The notes beneath the pieces are model-generated. The model was not told where the DNA came from. It saw nothing but the letters and a program-made list of their open reading frames with translations, and ran no database searches. From positions 310,001-374,000 of the forward strand of contig NZ_JAUFQO010000001.1 in assembly GCF_030409835.1 (NCBI RefSeq): a stretch of DNA of 64,000 nt. The letters are read 5' to 3'. Shown here piece after piece: positions 34,357-43,968 of the stretch (the stretch's first letter is position 1; every line of letters starts with the position of its first letter). A program made the position numbers and the translations under genes. The stretch comes from Lutimonas halocynthiae. GTDB lineage: Bacteria; Bacteroidota; Bacteroidia; Flavobacteriales; Flavobacteriaceae.

Positions 34357-35634
34357 TTAATGACCGGTTCTTATTTTATGCAAACACTCTGCCACAGCAC
34401 TATGAGACACTGCATTTTTTTTAAATTCTTGAATTATCAGTTCTTTTTCATGAACATTTGCCTCCAGCTGATTTAAAATATTCATAAGGTGCATTTTCAT
34501 ATGACCTTGTTGAATTCCTGTTGTTGTAAGGGCTCTTAAGGCAGCAAAATTCTGTGCGAGACCTGCAACTGCAACAATTTGCATCAATTCAGAAGCATTG
34601 GGGCCTTGAAGAATTTCCATAGATAACTTTGCCAAAGGGTGTAGCTTCGTTAAGCCGCCTACAGTACCTAAAGATAAAGGAATTTCTATCCAAAACTTAA
34701 ACTGACCATCCTCAATTTTCGCATGAGTCAGGCTCTTGTATTTTCCATCCTTTGCGGCATAAGCATGTGCGCCAGCCGCTACAGCCCTAAAGTCGTTTCC
34801 TGTAGCCAGCACTACAGCATCAATTCCATTCATGATCCCCTTATTGTGGGTCACTGCTCTATAAGGCTCAATCTTAGCGATTTCAACTGCCTGAACAAAT
34901 TTTTGGGCATATAAGTCGGCATCTTCCTCGAAAAAATCTTCTATGCTACAAGAAACCTCCGCTCGGACTAAACATTCGGGAACATAATTTGAAAGTATGC
35001 TCATGATTATTGATATCCCTTCTTTTTCAAATGCGCTTGCTATGGCTTCTAAACAAGAATTAATAAAATTGGCACCCATGCTATCACCCGTCTCGAACTT
35101 GACATGTAGTTGAAAATAATCCTCGAGTTCTTCAGTCTTATCTCTGAGTTCTATATCAACAATACCGCCACCTCTCTTTCTCATATTTGATGTAATATGA
35201 TCAGTGGCTATAATTAAATCATCTTTAATGCTTGAAAAATACTGTCTCAGTTCGCTAACATTTCCCTTATAAGTAAAATGAACCTGCCCTATCTTTGTTG
35301 TTGAAATCACATTGGCAATAAAACCTCCTTTAGTACTCCAAAACTTAGCTGTAAGGGCCGCAGCTGCAACCACCGAACTTTCTTCTATAGCCATGGGAAT
35401 TGCAAGTGACTTTCCGTTGATGATGAAGTTAGGAGCTATGGCATAAGGCACATAAAAATTACTGATCGTATTTTCAATAAACTCATCATGAAGTTGCTGA
35501 AGTTTAGCGTCTTGATTTTTATACTGCTCAAGGGTTTCAATTCCTTTTTTTTTGTCCTGGAAATAATTTTCAGCAAGCCAGTCAATTTTTTCAGACTTGC
35601 TTAATTTAGAAAACCCAGTAATCACTTTTGACAT
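34357..35634 (-). CDS. mvaA: Hydroxymethylglutaryl-CoA reductase, class II type
   Basis: This 425-residue enzyme interconverts HMG-CoA and mevalonate. Catalytic features are ENTISNFYVPYAIAPNF (Glu54) and AIPMAIEESSVVAAA; MGANFINSCLEAIA, THNKGIMNGIDAVVLATGNDFRA and GTVGGLTKLHPLA also agree with the family. The sequence resembles class II (bacterial, Pseudomonas mevalonii type). Direction in vivo is uncertain; a biosynthetic mevalonate pathway for isoprenoids is common in Flavobacteriaceae. The frame runs to 35772, but a TATCTTTG at 35654-35661 places transcription near 35648, which supports the ATG at 35634 (MSKVITGFSKL). Confidence 0.93.
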   Translation of the reverse strand: MSKVITGFSKLSKSEKIDWLAENYFQDKKKGIETLEQYKNQDAKLQQLHDEFIENTISNFYVPYAIAPNFIINGKSLAIPMAIEESSVVAAAALTAKFWSTKGGFIANVISTTKIGQVHFTYKGNVSELRQYFSSIKDDLIIATDHITSNMRKRGGGIVDIELRDKTEELEDYFQLHVKFETGDSMGANFINSCLEAIASAFEKEGISIIMSILSNYVPECLVRAEVSCSIEDFFEEDADLYAQKFVQAVEIAKIEPYRAVTHNKGIMNGIDAVVLATGNDFRAVAAGAHAYAAKDGKYKSLTHAKIEDGQFKFWIEIPLSLGTVGGLTKLHPLAKLSMEILQGPNASELMQIVAVAGLAQNFAALRALTTTGIQQGHMKMHLMNILNQLEANVHEKELIIQEFKKNAVSHSAVAECLHKIRTGH

Positions 35635-35653
35635 ATTCCATTTTTTTGCATAA

Positions 35654-35661
35654 CAAAGATA
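35654..35661 (-). promoter_or_regulatory. -7 element deciding the mvaA start
   Basis: TATCTTTG on the minus strand lies 20 nt upstream of the ATG at 35634. A start near 35648 excludes the longer reading frame from 35772. No TTG is seen at the standard -33 distance. Confidence 0.55.
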
Positions 35662-35846
35662 GTCAATAGCCGAATAATAAATTAATAGATATTCTGCAAC
35701 AAAAATCACAAGAAAATGAACGAATTTCAAGTTTAAAATAGATTGCTTAAACAGATCGTTAATCTCATCCATTATCCTTAGATAAAATGTAGTTTCTTAG
35801 CTAAGAATCTATCCGTAAAACAGTAAAAATTCTTTCTAAAAAAGAA

Positions 35847-35874
35847 TTGATTTCATATATTTTCCGTAAACTTG
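35847..35874 (+). promoter_or_regulatory. Possible promoter of the S9 peptidase gene
   Basis: TTG (35847-35849), a 17-nt spacer and TAAACTTG (35867-35874), one mismatch from TAnnTTTG, lie 25 nt before the ATG at 35899. Confidence 0.4.
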
Positions 35875-35898
35875 GTTTTTTTAAATTCAGTTATTTTT

Positions 35899-38103
35899 AT
35901 GAGGGTATATTTTCTTCTATTCGTTATACTTGTTCAGCCTATTTTTTCACAAGAAAAAGAAATTACTTTAGAAGACATCTGGGCGAAAAATGCTTTTGCC
36001 ACACAATCTCTTGAAGCTTTTCAGTCGATGAAAAATGGAGATTTCTACACGATTCTAAACCATAATTCTTATGGTACTTACATGGATAAATATGATTACA
36101 AAACACTTGAAAAAGTTGAAACTGTTGTCTTAGGAAAAGATTTAGATGGTATCAAGTTTTTTGATGCCTATACATTCAGTGAGGACGAACAAAAGTTAAT
36201 TATTGGTGTTAACCTTGAGCCAATTTACAGACGTTCCAAAATTGGAAAATATTATGTCTACGACTTGAACAGTAAATTGCTTGAATTAATCGTTGACAAG
36301 AATATCCAGGAACCAACCTTTTCTCCAGATGGAAGTAAAGTGGCTTTTGTACATGAGAATAATTTATACATCAAGGATTTAAAAACAAAAGAGATTTCAC
36401 AGATAACTACAGATGGTGAAAATAACAAGATCATCAACGGAATCACTGACTGGGTCTATGAAGAAGAATTTAGCTTTGTTCGCGCTTTTGAATGGAATGC
36501 TTCTTCAGATAAAATTGCATTTATTCGGTTCGATGAAACTGAAGTTCCTGAGTTCTCAATGGATACTTACGGAACCGGACTGTATCCGGCAGATCAAACT
36601 TTTAAATACCCTAAAGCCGGAGAAAACAATTCGCTAGTATCACTTCATATTTATGACCTGAGTAAAAAAGAGAATTTTCAGGCGAATATTAAAGCATTTG
36701 AACAGTATTATATTCCTCGTATTCAATGGACAAAAGAGGCAAATATATTGGCTGTAACGACTATTAACAGACACCAAAATAATTTGAATCTTGTGTCATT
36801 TAATGCAAGTTCAAATGAAGCATCTCTTCTTCTTAATGAAACTGATGCAGCCTATGTTGATGTAACCGATGATTTGACATTCTTATATGATAACAGCTTT
36901 ATCTGGAGTAGTGAGAGAGATGGATTCAATCACTTATATGTTTATGACAAGAACGGGAAGCTGCAAAATCAAATTACAAGCGGATCTTGGGAGGTTACCA
37001 AATACTATGGTTTCGATAAAAAAACCAAAAAAATATTTTATCAATCTACTGAAGAAGGGTCAATAAACAGAAGTATCTATTCAATTGATATTTCCGGCAA
37101 GAAAAAGAAAAAGCTAAGCAAATATATCGGAACGAATTCAGCGGCATTCAGCAATAGTTTGAACTACTTTGTGAACACCTATTCAAGTTCTACAAACCCA
37201 ACGGTTTTTACTTTGGTAGATGCTAAAACCGGAGATGAACTAAAAGAGATCAAGAACAACCTGAATCTGGCGGAGAAATTAACAGCCTATGATTTACCGG
37301 TAAAAGAATTTAGCACCATTAAAACCGCCAATGGCGAGTTTAACATGTGGATGATGAAACCGAAAGATTTTGATCCAAATAAAAAATATCCAATGCTGAT
37401 GTTCCAGTATTCTGGTCCTGGTTCACAACAAGTTGCCAATAGATGGCACAATGCATGGCGACATGATTATTGGCACATGATGCTAAGTCAGAAAGGTTAT
37501 GTCATTGTTTGTGTTGATGGGAGAGGCACTGGTTATAAGGGAAGGGATTTTAAAAAGGTAACTTATAAAGAATTAGGAAAATACGAGATCGAGGATCAGA
37601 TTGAATCAGCTAAAGAATTAGGAAAAAGAGCTTACATCGATGAAAATCGAGTCGGTATCTGGGGATGGAGTTACGGTGGTTTTATGAGTTCTCTTGCCAT
37701 TACCAAAGGAGCTGATGTTTTTAAAATGGCCATAGCTGTTGCACCAGTTACATCCTGGAGATATTATGATTCGGTCTATACTGAAAGATACATGCAGACT
37801 CCACAAGAGAATGCTGCCGGCTACGATGACAATTCACCTGTCAATTTTGCTGACCAACTAAAAGGAGATTATTTACTGATCCATGGCACGGGGGATGACA
37901 ATGTGCACGTTCAGAATTCAATGCAAATGATCAATGCCCTGGTTGGAGCCAATAAACAGTTTGATTATTTCACTTATCCCGATAGAGCTCATGGTATTTA
38001 TAAAGGTAAAAACACCCGATTACACCTTTTCAAAAAAATGACTACTTTTATTGACCGCTCTCTGGGAGATTCAGAAGAAAAAAAAGAAAATTTAATCGAC
38101 TAA
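35899..38103 (+). CDS. S9-family dipeptidyl peptidase (DPP IV-like)
   Basis: This roughly 734-residue secreted serine peptidase removes dipeptides from peptide N-termini. It has a signal peptide (MRVYFLLFVILVQPIFSQ), an N-terminal beta-propeller (DPP IV N domain, with a DWVYEEEF motif typical for binding the substrate amino end) and a C-terminal alpha/beta hydrolase. The catalytic triad is in GIWGWSYGGFMSS (Ser), HGTGDDNVHVQNS (Asp) and DRAHGIY (His). A TTG at 35872 opens the frame earlier, but ATG at 35899 starts the signal peptide cleanly. It lies 14 nt upstream of the first of two peptide transporters, suggesting a peptide-use operon. Confidence 0.94.
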   Translation: MRVYFLLFVILVQPIFSQEKEITLEDIWAKNAFATQSLEAFQSMKNGDFYTILNHNSYGTYMDKYDYKTLEKVETVVLGKDLDGIKFFDAYTFSEDEQKLIIGVNLEPIYRRSKIGKYYVYDLNSKLLELIVDKNIQEPTFSPDGSKVAFVHENNLYIKDLKTKEISQITTDGENNKIINGITDWVYEEEFSFVRAFEWNASSDKIAFIRFDETEVPEFSMDTYGTGLYPADQTFKYPKAGENNSLVSLHIYDLSKKENFQANIKAFEQYYIPRIQWTKEANILAVTTINRHQNNLNLVSFNASSNEASLLLNETDAAYVDVTDDLTFLYDNSFIWSSERDGFNHLYVYDKNGKLQNQITSGSWEVTKYYGFDKKTKKIFYQSTEEGSINRSIYSIDISGKKKKKLSKYIGTNSAAFSNSLNYFVNTYSSSTNPTVFTLVDAKTGDELKEIKNNLNLAEKLTAYDLPVKEFSTIKTANGEFNMWMMKPKDFDPNKKYPMLMFQYSGPGSQQVANRWHNAWRHDYWHMMLSQKGYVIVCVDGRGTGYKGRDFKKVTYKELGKYEIEDQIESAKELGKRAYIDENRVGIWGWSYGGFMSSLAITKGADVFKMAIAVAPVTSWRYYDSVYTERYMQTPQENAAGYDDNSPVNFADQLKGDYLLIHGTGDDNVHVQNSMQMINALVGANKQFDYFTYPDRAHGIYKGKNTRLHLFKKMTTFIDRSLGDSEEKKENLID

Positions 38104-38117
38104 CTTAAACTATATAT

Positions 38118-39521
38118 ATGACTGCCATAACAAAATCACCGGAGCAAAGAGAATTTCTTGGGCATCCTGTAGGGCTTTTTATTCTTTTTTTTACAGAGAT
38201 GTGGGAGCGTTTTTCTTACTACGGAATGAGGGCCATTCTCGTTTTGTATTTGGTAAGGTCTACTACAGACTCTAATGCTGGGCTAGGTTGGACCAACTCA
38301 GAAGCTTTGCAACTTTATGGATGGTACACGATGTTGGTTTATGTGGCATCGATTCCCGGAGGATGGATAGCTGATAATGTTTTTGGACAGAAAAAATCAG
38401 TTTTGTATGGTGGTATACTTTTGGTTGCCGGACACAGCATACTTGCAATTGAAGAACTATGGGCCTTTTATACAGGGCTTGGTTTGATCATTGCCGGAGT
38501 TGGGATGCTAAAACCGAATATCTCAACCATGGTAGGAGGGCTTTATAAACAAGGCGATATTAGAAGAGATAAAGGATTTACGATATTTTATATTGGTATC
38601 AACGTTGGGGCATTTCTTTCAAGTCTTATCGTAGGAACTGTAGGAGAAGTCTATGGGTGGCACTATGGGTTCGGTCTTGCCGGAATAGGTATGGCTCTAG
38701 GCTTGATTCAATATCTTGTAGGACAAAAATATTTAAAAAGTGTCGGTAACTTTTTAGGAACCTCTCAAAATGAAGAAGACAGAGATTCTTTAAAAAGACC
38801 ATTGACAAAAATTGAAAAAGACAGGGTGATTGTATTGATCCTGTCTTTTTTAATGGTAATCGTTTTCTTTGGCGCCTTTGAACAGGCGGGTGGTTTAATG
38901 AACCTATATGCCTCTGAAAAAACAAATAGAATGCTTTCATTTTCTTTACCCTTTATAGGTAACGAAGTACCCGCTTCATGGTTTCAATCATTAAATGCTA
39001 TGTTCATCATTTTCCTTGGTACAGCTGTAGCCGCTTATTGGGCAAAACGTAAATTAAAAGGCCGAGAAGCATCTTCATTGTTCAAAATGATCATGGGATT
39101 GGTCATCATGGGAGCAGGTTTCTTTTTTATGACAGGTGCTACACTTGAGTTTGAACGTTCAGGTTCTTCTGCAATGTATTGGTTGGTATTGGCTTATTTA
39201 TTGCACACCATTGGTGAATTAAGCCTTTCTCCTGTTTCACTTTCATTTGTAACTAAATTGGCGCCTGCAAAATACGCTTCCTTGATGATGGGACTTTACT
39301 TTGCTACCACAGGCCTTGGAAATAAATTAGCTGGATTACTTGGTGAGTCAGCTTCTCAATTTGGTGAGTTCTCTGTTTTTACAGGAATCGCATTATTTTG
39401 TATCCTTTTTGCTTTACTGATTTTTGCATTCTTTAAAAAATTAAAAGCACTTACCCATGGCGCAGAAGATGATGAACATGAAGTTACCGAAGAAGAAAAA
39501 GCAGTTTTGACAAACAATTGA
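38118..39521 (+). CDS. POT-family peptide transporter (first of tandem pair)
   Basis: This 467-residue proton-coupled oligopeptide transporter has about 12-14 membrane segments. The family motif is FFTEMWERFSYYGMRAILVLYL at residues 25-45, with the ExxERFxYYG signature. Further landmarks are GGWIADNVFGQKKSVLYGG, KPNISTMVGGLY, GFTIFYIGINVGAFLSSLIVG and FGAFEQAGG. It probably imports di- and tripeptides, as released by the S9 peptidase encoded 14 nt upstream. It is followed by a terminator and a second, longer paralogue. Confidence 0.94.
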   Translation: MTAITKSPEQREFLGHPVGLFILFFTEMWERFSYYGMRAILVLYLVRSTTDSNAGLGWTNSEALQLYGWYTMLVYVASIPGGWIADNVFGQKKSVLYGGILLVAGHSILAIEELWAFYTGLGLIIAGVGMLKPNISTMVGGLYKQGDIRRDKGFTIFYIGINVGAFLSSLIVGTVGEVYGWHYGFGLAGIGMALGLIQYLVGQKYLKSVGNFLGTSQNEEDRDSLKRPLTKIEKDRVIVLILSFLMVIVFFGAFEQAGGLMNLYASEKTNRMLSFSLPFIGNEVPASWFQSLNAMFIIFLGTAVAAYWAKRKLKGREASSLFKMIMGLVIMGAGFFFMTGATLEFERSGSSAMYWLVLAYLLHTIGELSLSPVSLSFVTKLAPAKYASLMMGLYFATTGLGNKLAGLLGESASQFGEFSVFTGIALFCILFALLIFAFFKKLKALTHGAEDDEHEVTEEEKAVLTNN

Positions 39522-39525
39522 TTAC

Positions 39526-39564
39526 AAACCCCTTAAAAGAATGATATTCTTAAAGGGGTTTTTT
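39526..39564 (+). terminator. Terminator between the two peptide transporter genes
   Basis: AAACCCCTT (39526-39534) pairs with AAGGGGTTT (39553-39561); the inner bases also pair partly. It is followed by a T run (39559-39564), four nt after the stop of the first transporter. Confidence 0.8.
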
Positions 39565-39585
39565 AATATTCCAAATATTTAATTT

Positions 39586-41361
39586 ATGAACACTGATATA
39601 GAAAATCTATTTAAGGACAAGGTCTTAGGGCACCCGGCGGGGTTATTTGTTTTATTTTTTACTGAAATGTGGGAACGTTTTTCTTTCTACGGTATGAGAA
39701 TTTTATTGGTCTTGTTTTTAACTGCCCCATTAGTAGGGGATAATCCCGGGTGGGAATGGCCAAGAGAACATGCCTTGGCTTTAATAGGCACCTATGCTTC
39801 ATTGCTATATTTAACGCCAATTGTCGGCGGATTTATAGCAGACAAGTATACAGGATATAAATGGGCGGTTGTAATTGGCTGTGTTATTATGACCCTTGGT
39901 CATCTATCCATGGTCTTTGAAACACAATTTTCGTTATATCTGGGACTGGCATTACTGGTTATAGGAACGGGTTTCTTTAAGCCTAATATTACATCCATTA
40001 TTTCGACGATGTACAAGGGAAAAGAGACCAAAAAGGACGGTGCTTACACTATCTTTTATATGGGAGTAAACGCTGGTGCTTTTTTCGGTATGATGCTTTG
40101 TGGTTATTTGGCAGAAAATTTAGGTTGGAGTTATGGCTTTGGTTTGGCAGGAATTTTTATGTTTTTAGGGATGCTTCAATTCTTAATGGCTAAAAATTTA
40201 TTTGGAAATATAGGGGAAAGACCTAGTGTAATAGCTGCATCAGAAAAAATAAGAAAAGAGACTGAAACGGTTGAAATTAAATCTGAAAAAGCAGAAAAAT
40301 TAAATCCTTTTACTTCTCTTGATAAAATACTTGTCACGCTTTCAGCTTTATGTGGGCTGCTATATTTGTTTAATGACCCAATGTCAAAAGTAAGTGAGTC
40401 GGGTTTCCTTAACTTCTCCTTAGGTGGTTACAATGGGTCGACAGTAACAGTATTATCAGGATTAGTTATGTTTCTATACCTCTTGGTTTCCAGAGTAAGC
40501 AGATACGAAAGAGTAACTAGAGATCGCATCATAGCAGTAGCAATTTTTGGACTTTTTACTGTATTCTTTTTTGCCGCTTTTGAACAATCTTTAGGTTCCA
40601 TGACGATTTTTGCAAGAGACTATACAGCGAGAAATTTAACCGGGGCATCTGCAATGATTTTCAAAATAGTAGATTCAATACTAACGGTTGGCCCTTTGGC
40701 GATTATAACTTGGGTACTATTTTTGTTGTTTAAAAAAACCTATTCTAAAATTCCTTATTCAAACATTATTTTAGGTATTGCTTTTTTAGGGCTATGGCTA
40801 ATTGTGAGTTGGAAAATTAATAGAGAGTTTAGTAAGGACACCACAGAAGCTCCGGCATCTTGGTTTGGTATATTAAATTCGTTTTTTATCATCACACTTG
40901 CACCATTCTTTTCAAAATGGTGGGAAAGTAAATACAATCCAAGTGCTGCTATGAAATATGGACTAGGGCTTATATTACTTGGGCTAGGGTTTGCAATTCT
41001 TGCTTTTGGTACTGCGAGTATTCCATCCGGAGCCAAAACTGCTTCGGTAAGTATGATTTTCTTAATCCTTGCGTATTTATTACATACCATGGGTGAACTC
41101 TGTCTCTCGCCAGTGGGGCTCTCTTATTTAAGTAAGCTCGTGCCTTCTCGTATGATTGGATTTATGTTTGGTATCTGGTACCTGGCTATAGCAATTGGTC
41201 AGAAGACTGCCGGGACTATGGGTGGTTTAATAGACAAAATTTCTGAGGAGTATTCATTGAGTTCGTTCTTTTTGATCTTTACTATTATTCCTATTGCAGT
41301 TGGTTTTATATCCATTCTGCTGAACCCAATACTAAAAAAATTAATGCATGGTGTAAAATAA
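39586..41361 (+). CDS. POT-family peptide transporter (second of tandem pair)
   Basis: This 591-residue paralogue of the preceding transporter has the same motif (FFTEMWERFSFYGMRILLVLF), GGFIADKYTGYKWAVVIG, KPNITSIISTMYKG, YTIFYMGVNAGAFFGMMLCG and FFAAFEQSLGSM. It is about 124 residues longer, mainly in the central cytoplasmic loop and added hydrophobic segments (residues 215-310), as in other long bacterial POT proteins. The terminator between the two genes means it may need its own promoter or read-through. Substrate range may differ from the first copy. Confidence 0.93.
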   Translation: MNTDIENLFKDKVLGHPAGLFVLFFTEMWERFSFYGMRILLVLFLTAPLVGDNPGWEWPREHALALIGTYASLLYLTPIVGGFIADKYTGYKWAVVIGCVIMTLGHLSMVFETQFSLYLGLALLVIGTGFFKPNITSIISTMYKGKETKKDGAYTIFYMGVNAGAFFGMMLCGYLAENLGWSYGFGLAGIFMFLGMLQFLMAKNLFGNIGERPSVIAASEKIRKETETVEIKSEKAEKLNPFTSLDKILVTLSALCGLLYLFNDPMSKVSESGFLNFSLGGYNGSTVTVLSGLVMFLYLLVSRVSRYERVTRDRIIAVAIFGLFTVFFFAAFEQSLGSMTIFARDYTARNLTGASAMIFKIVDSILTVGPLAIITWVLFLLFKKTYSKIPYSNIILGIAFLGLWLIVSWKINREFSKDTTEAPASWFGILNSFFIITLAPFFSKWWESKYNPSAAMKYGLGLILLGLGFAILAFGTASIPSGAKTASVSMIFLILAYLLHTMGELCLSPVGLSYLSKLVPSRMIGFMFGIWYLAIAIGQKTAGTMGGLIDKISEEYSLSSFFLIFTIIPIAVGFISILLNPILKKLMHGVK

Positions 41362-41420
41362 TTTCGACCAGATTTTGTTTCATTAACATAACCTTTAACA
41401 AATTTTAAGGACAGATTATG

Positions 41421-41428
41421 TAATTTTG
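41421..41428 (+). promoter_or_regulatory. -7 element upstream of the thioredoxin-like gene
   Basis: TAATTTTG matches TAnnTTTG, 42 nt before the ATG at 41470. No TTG is seen at the normal -33 position. Confidence 0.45.
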
Positions 41429-41469
41429 CAATAATCAAAGCTACTAAGGCAATGTATAATTTGAATAAA

Positions 41470-42018
41470 ATGAAGAAGACCTTTTTAATTTTGGCCCTGG
41501 TAATAACTACCATTTCGGCGCAATCTCAGAAGAAAAAAATCAATTGGATGAGTCTTGAAGAAGCAGTTGCTGCTCAAGCTGTTAGTCCAAAAAAAATCAT
41601 TATGGATGTCTACACATCCTGGTGCGGACCTTGTAAAATGCTCGATAAAAACACCTTCCAGAATCCGGATGTTGTTCAGTATGTCAATGAAAATTATTAT
41701 GCAGTAAAATTTAACGCTGAAAGTAATAAACCTATTAATTTCAAGGATCAGGTATTTGGCAATCCTAATTACGATCCAGGCAGGAGTGGCAGAAATGCGC
41801 AGCATGAGCTTGCAGGAGCCTTAAAAATAACCGCTTATCCAACCATAGTGTTCTTTAACGAAAATGGTGATACCTTGCTCCCTGTTCCGGGATATAAAAC
41901 CCCGAACCAGTTGGAATTGTATTTGAAACTCTTTTACAATGACGACCATCAAAGCATCAACACCCAAGAACAATGGGATGAATATCAAAAAGATTTCGTT
42001 TCGCAGTTCAAAGGGTAG
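41470..42018 (+). CDS. Exported thioredoxin-family protein
   Basis: This roughly 182-residue periplasmic thiol protein has a signal peptide (MKKTFLILALVITTISAQSQ) and a thioredoxin fold. The redox motif WCGPCKMLDKNTF contains the CGPC pair, and the cis-Pro segment is ITAYPTIVFFNENGDTLL. The region AVKFNAESNKPINF and the GRNAQHELAGALK helix are usual for the thioredoxin_7-like (DUF255-related) proteins of Bacteroidota. An in-frame ATG at 41452 is also possible, but the ATG at 41470 begins the signal peptide directly. Partner unknown. Confidence 0.85.
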   Translation: MKKTFLILALVITTISAQSQKKKINWMSLEEAVAAQAVSPKKIIMDVYTSWCGPCKMLDKNTFQNPDVVQYVNENYYAVKFNAESNKPINFKDQVFGNPNYDPGRSGRNAQHELAGALKITAYPTIVFFNENGDTLLPVPGYKTPNQLELYLKLFYNDDHQSINTQEQWDEYQKDFVSQFKG

Positions 42019-42097
42019 TTTCGAATAAATTTATTTCTCTTGGATCTTTGTGATGTAACGCGCATTCAAGAATAACCATTGTTAAATTATCACCCAA

Positions 42098-43957
42098 GTG
42101 AATTATTTATCCGTTGAGAATATTTCAAAATCTTTTGGAGACAGAGTACTATTTGAAGACATTTCTTTTGGCATCAACAAAGATCAGAAAATTGGATTTG
42201 TTGCTAAAAATGGAACTGGCAAGACAACCATATTAAAGATTATAGCTGGCGATGACAGCCCTGATTCCGGGAATATTATCATTCGTAAGGATATAAAGGT
42301 GGCTTACCTGTCTCAGAAAGAAGATCTCAATGAAGAACTAACTGTAGAGCAAACCATTTTTGATTCTGACAATGACACTTTAAAAGTGATTGAGCTCTAT
42401 GAGCATGCCTTAACCAATCCAGAAGATGCAGAAGCATATCAAAAGGCTTTTGAATTGATGGAGCAAAAGAATGCCTGGGATTTTGAAACCCAATACAAAC
42501 AAATTCTTTTCAAATTAAAACTAAATGACCTGCAGCAGAAAGTATCTTCACTTTCAGGAGGTCAGAAAAAAAGATTGGCATTAGCCATGATTCTATTAGA
42601 GCAACCCGATCTTCTTATTTTAGATGAGCCTACTAACCATCTCGATCTTGAAATGATCGAGTGGCTAGAACAACATTTAAAAAAGGCCAATACAACGCTA
42701 TTTATGGTTACCCACGACCGTTATTTTCTCGACAGAGTTTGTAATGATATACTTGAGCTGGACCATGGAAAAATATACCGGTATAAAGGTAATTACTCTT
42801 ATTATCTCGAGAAAAAAGAAGAGCGAATTACGGCAGAGCAAACCACTGTTTCTAAGGCAAAAAATCTTTTTAAAAAAGAATTAGATTGGATGCGCAGGCA
42901 ACCTAAAGCCAGAACTACCAAATCTAAATCACGAATTGATGACTTCCATCAAATCAAAGAAGTTGCGCATCAAAGAAGAAAAGACCATCAGGTTCAACTA
43001 GACATCAAAATGGAAAGGCTGGGCAGTAAGGTTGTCGAGTTACACCATGTTTCTAAAGCATTTGATGAAAAATTACTGATCAATAAGTTTGATTATGTTT
43101 TCAAAAGAGGTGAGCGAATTGGTATTATTGGAAAAAACGGTACTGGTAAATCTACTTTTGTCAACATGATTACCGGAGGTCTTGCGGCTGATTCTGGAAA
43201 AGTAGTTATCGGTGAAACGATCAAGTTTGGTTATTATTCTCAAAGTGGAATTAAAATTAAAGAAGGGCAAAAGGTTATTGAGGTGATAAAGGAATATGGT
43301 GAATACATTCCTCTGGGTAAAGGCAAGGCCATTAGCGCCGGGCAGCTACTTGAACGATTTCTTTTTGATCGTAAAAAGCAATATGATTTTGTCGAAAAGC
43401 TTTCAGGAGGAGAGCTGAAAAGATTATTTCTCTGTACTGTCTTGATACAGAATCCAAATTTTTTGATTCTTGATGAACCTACGAATGATCTTGACATTAT
43501 AACTTTGCAGGTCTTAGAGAACTTTCTATTGGATTTTCCTGGAAACCTTCTTGTAATCTCACACGACAGGTATTTTATGGATCGAATTGTTGATCACCTG
43601 TTTATTTTTGAAGGAGAGGGTGTTATTAATGGCTTTCCTGGTAACTATACTGATTACAGAATTTATGAAGATTCCAAACCTTCGGAAGGCAATCAGAAAG
43701 TAAAAAAAGAAGATACTAGAAAGACAGCAGTCAATACTGGCCAGCTTTCTCATTCAGAAAAAAGAGAGATGGGTAAACTTGAAAAAGACATCGCCAATCT
43801 TGAGAGAAAAAAAACAGCGATTGAAACAAAGTTCTCAAACAACGAAGTGAGCCCGGAAGAGATTGAAGAGACCTCTTTAAACTTACAAAGCCTCATTGGA
43901 GATTTGGAAACAAAAGAAGAAAGATGGCTTGAGCTGTCAATGAAAATGGAATCCTAG
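42098..43957 (+). CDS. ABC-F family ATPase (Uup-like)
   Basis: This 619-residue soluble protein has two ABC domains and no membrane segment. Domain 1 has Walker A FVAKNGTGKTT, signature LSGGQKKRLALAM and Walker B LLILDEPTNHLDLEM. Domain 2 has GIIGKNGTGKST, LSGGELKRLFL and FLILDEPTNDLDI. The basic linker between them (KSRIDDFHQIKEVAHQRRKDHQVQL) and the C-terminal coiled coil (KREMGKLEKDIANLERKKTAIE) resemble Uup. ABC-F proteins act on ribosomes; Uup also affects precise transposon excision. The start is GTG at 42098: a stop lies 15 nt upstream and no ATG precedes the domain. Confidence 0.93.
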   Translation: MNYLSVENISKSFGDRVLFEDISFGINKDQKIGFVAKNGTGKTTILKIIAGDDSPDSGNIIIRKDIKVAYLSQKEDLNEELTVEQTIFDSDNDTLKVIELYEHALTNPEDAEAYQKAFELMEQKNAWDFETQYKQILFKLKLNDLQQKVSSLSGGQKKRLALAMILLEQPDLLILDEPTNHLDLEMIEWLEQHLKKANTTLFMVTHDRYFLDRVCNDILELDHGKIYRYKGNYSYYLEKKEERITAEQTTVSKAKNLFKKELDWMRRQPKARTTKSKSRIDDFHQIKEVAHQRRKDHQVQLDIKMERLGSKVVELHHVSKAFDEKLLINKFDYVFKRGERIGIIGKNGTGKSTFVNMITGGLAADSGKVVIGETIKFGYYSQSGIKIKEGQKVIEVIKEYGEYIPLGKGKAISAGQLLERFLFDRKKQYDFVEKLSGGELKRLFLCTVLIQNPNFLILDEPTNDLDIITLQVLENFLLDFPGNLLVISHDRYFMDRIVDHLFIFEGEGVINGFPGNYTDYRIYEDSKPSEGNQKVKKEDTRKTAVNTGQLSHSEKREMGKLEKDIANLERKKTAIETKFSNNEVSPEEIEETSLNLQSLIGDLETKEERWLELSMKMES

Positions 43958-43968
43958 ACGATCATTAT

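Noticed and set aside
35635-35772. 46-residue N-terminal extension of the HMG-CoA reductase reading frame
   Set aside because: A TATCTTTG element at 35654-35661 predicts transcription starting inside the extension, and the family start matches MSKVITGF at 35634.
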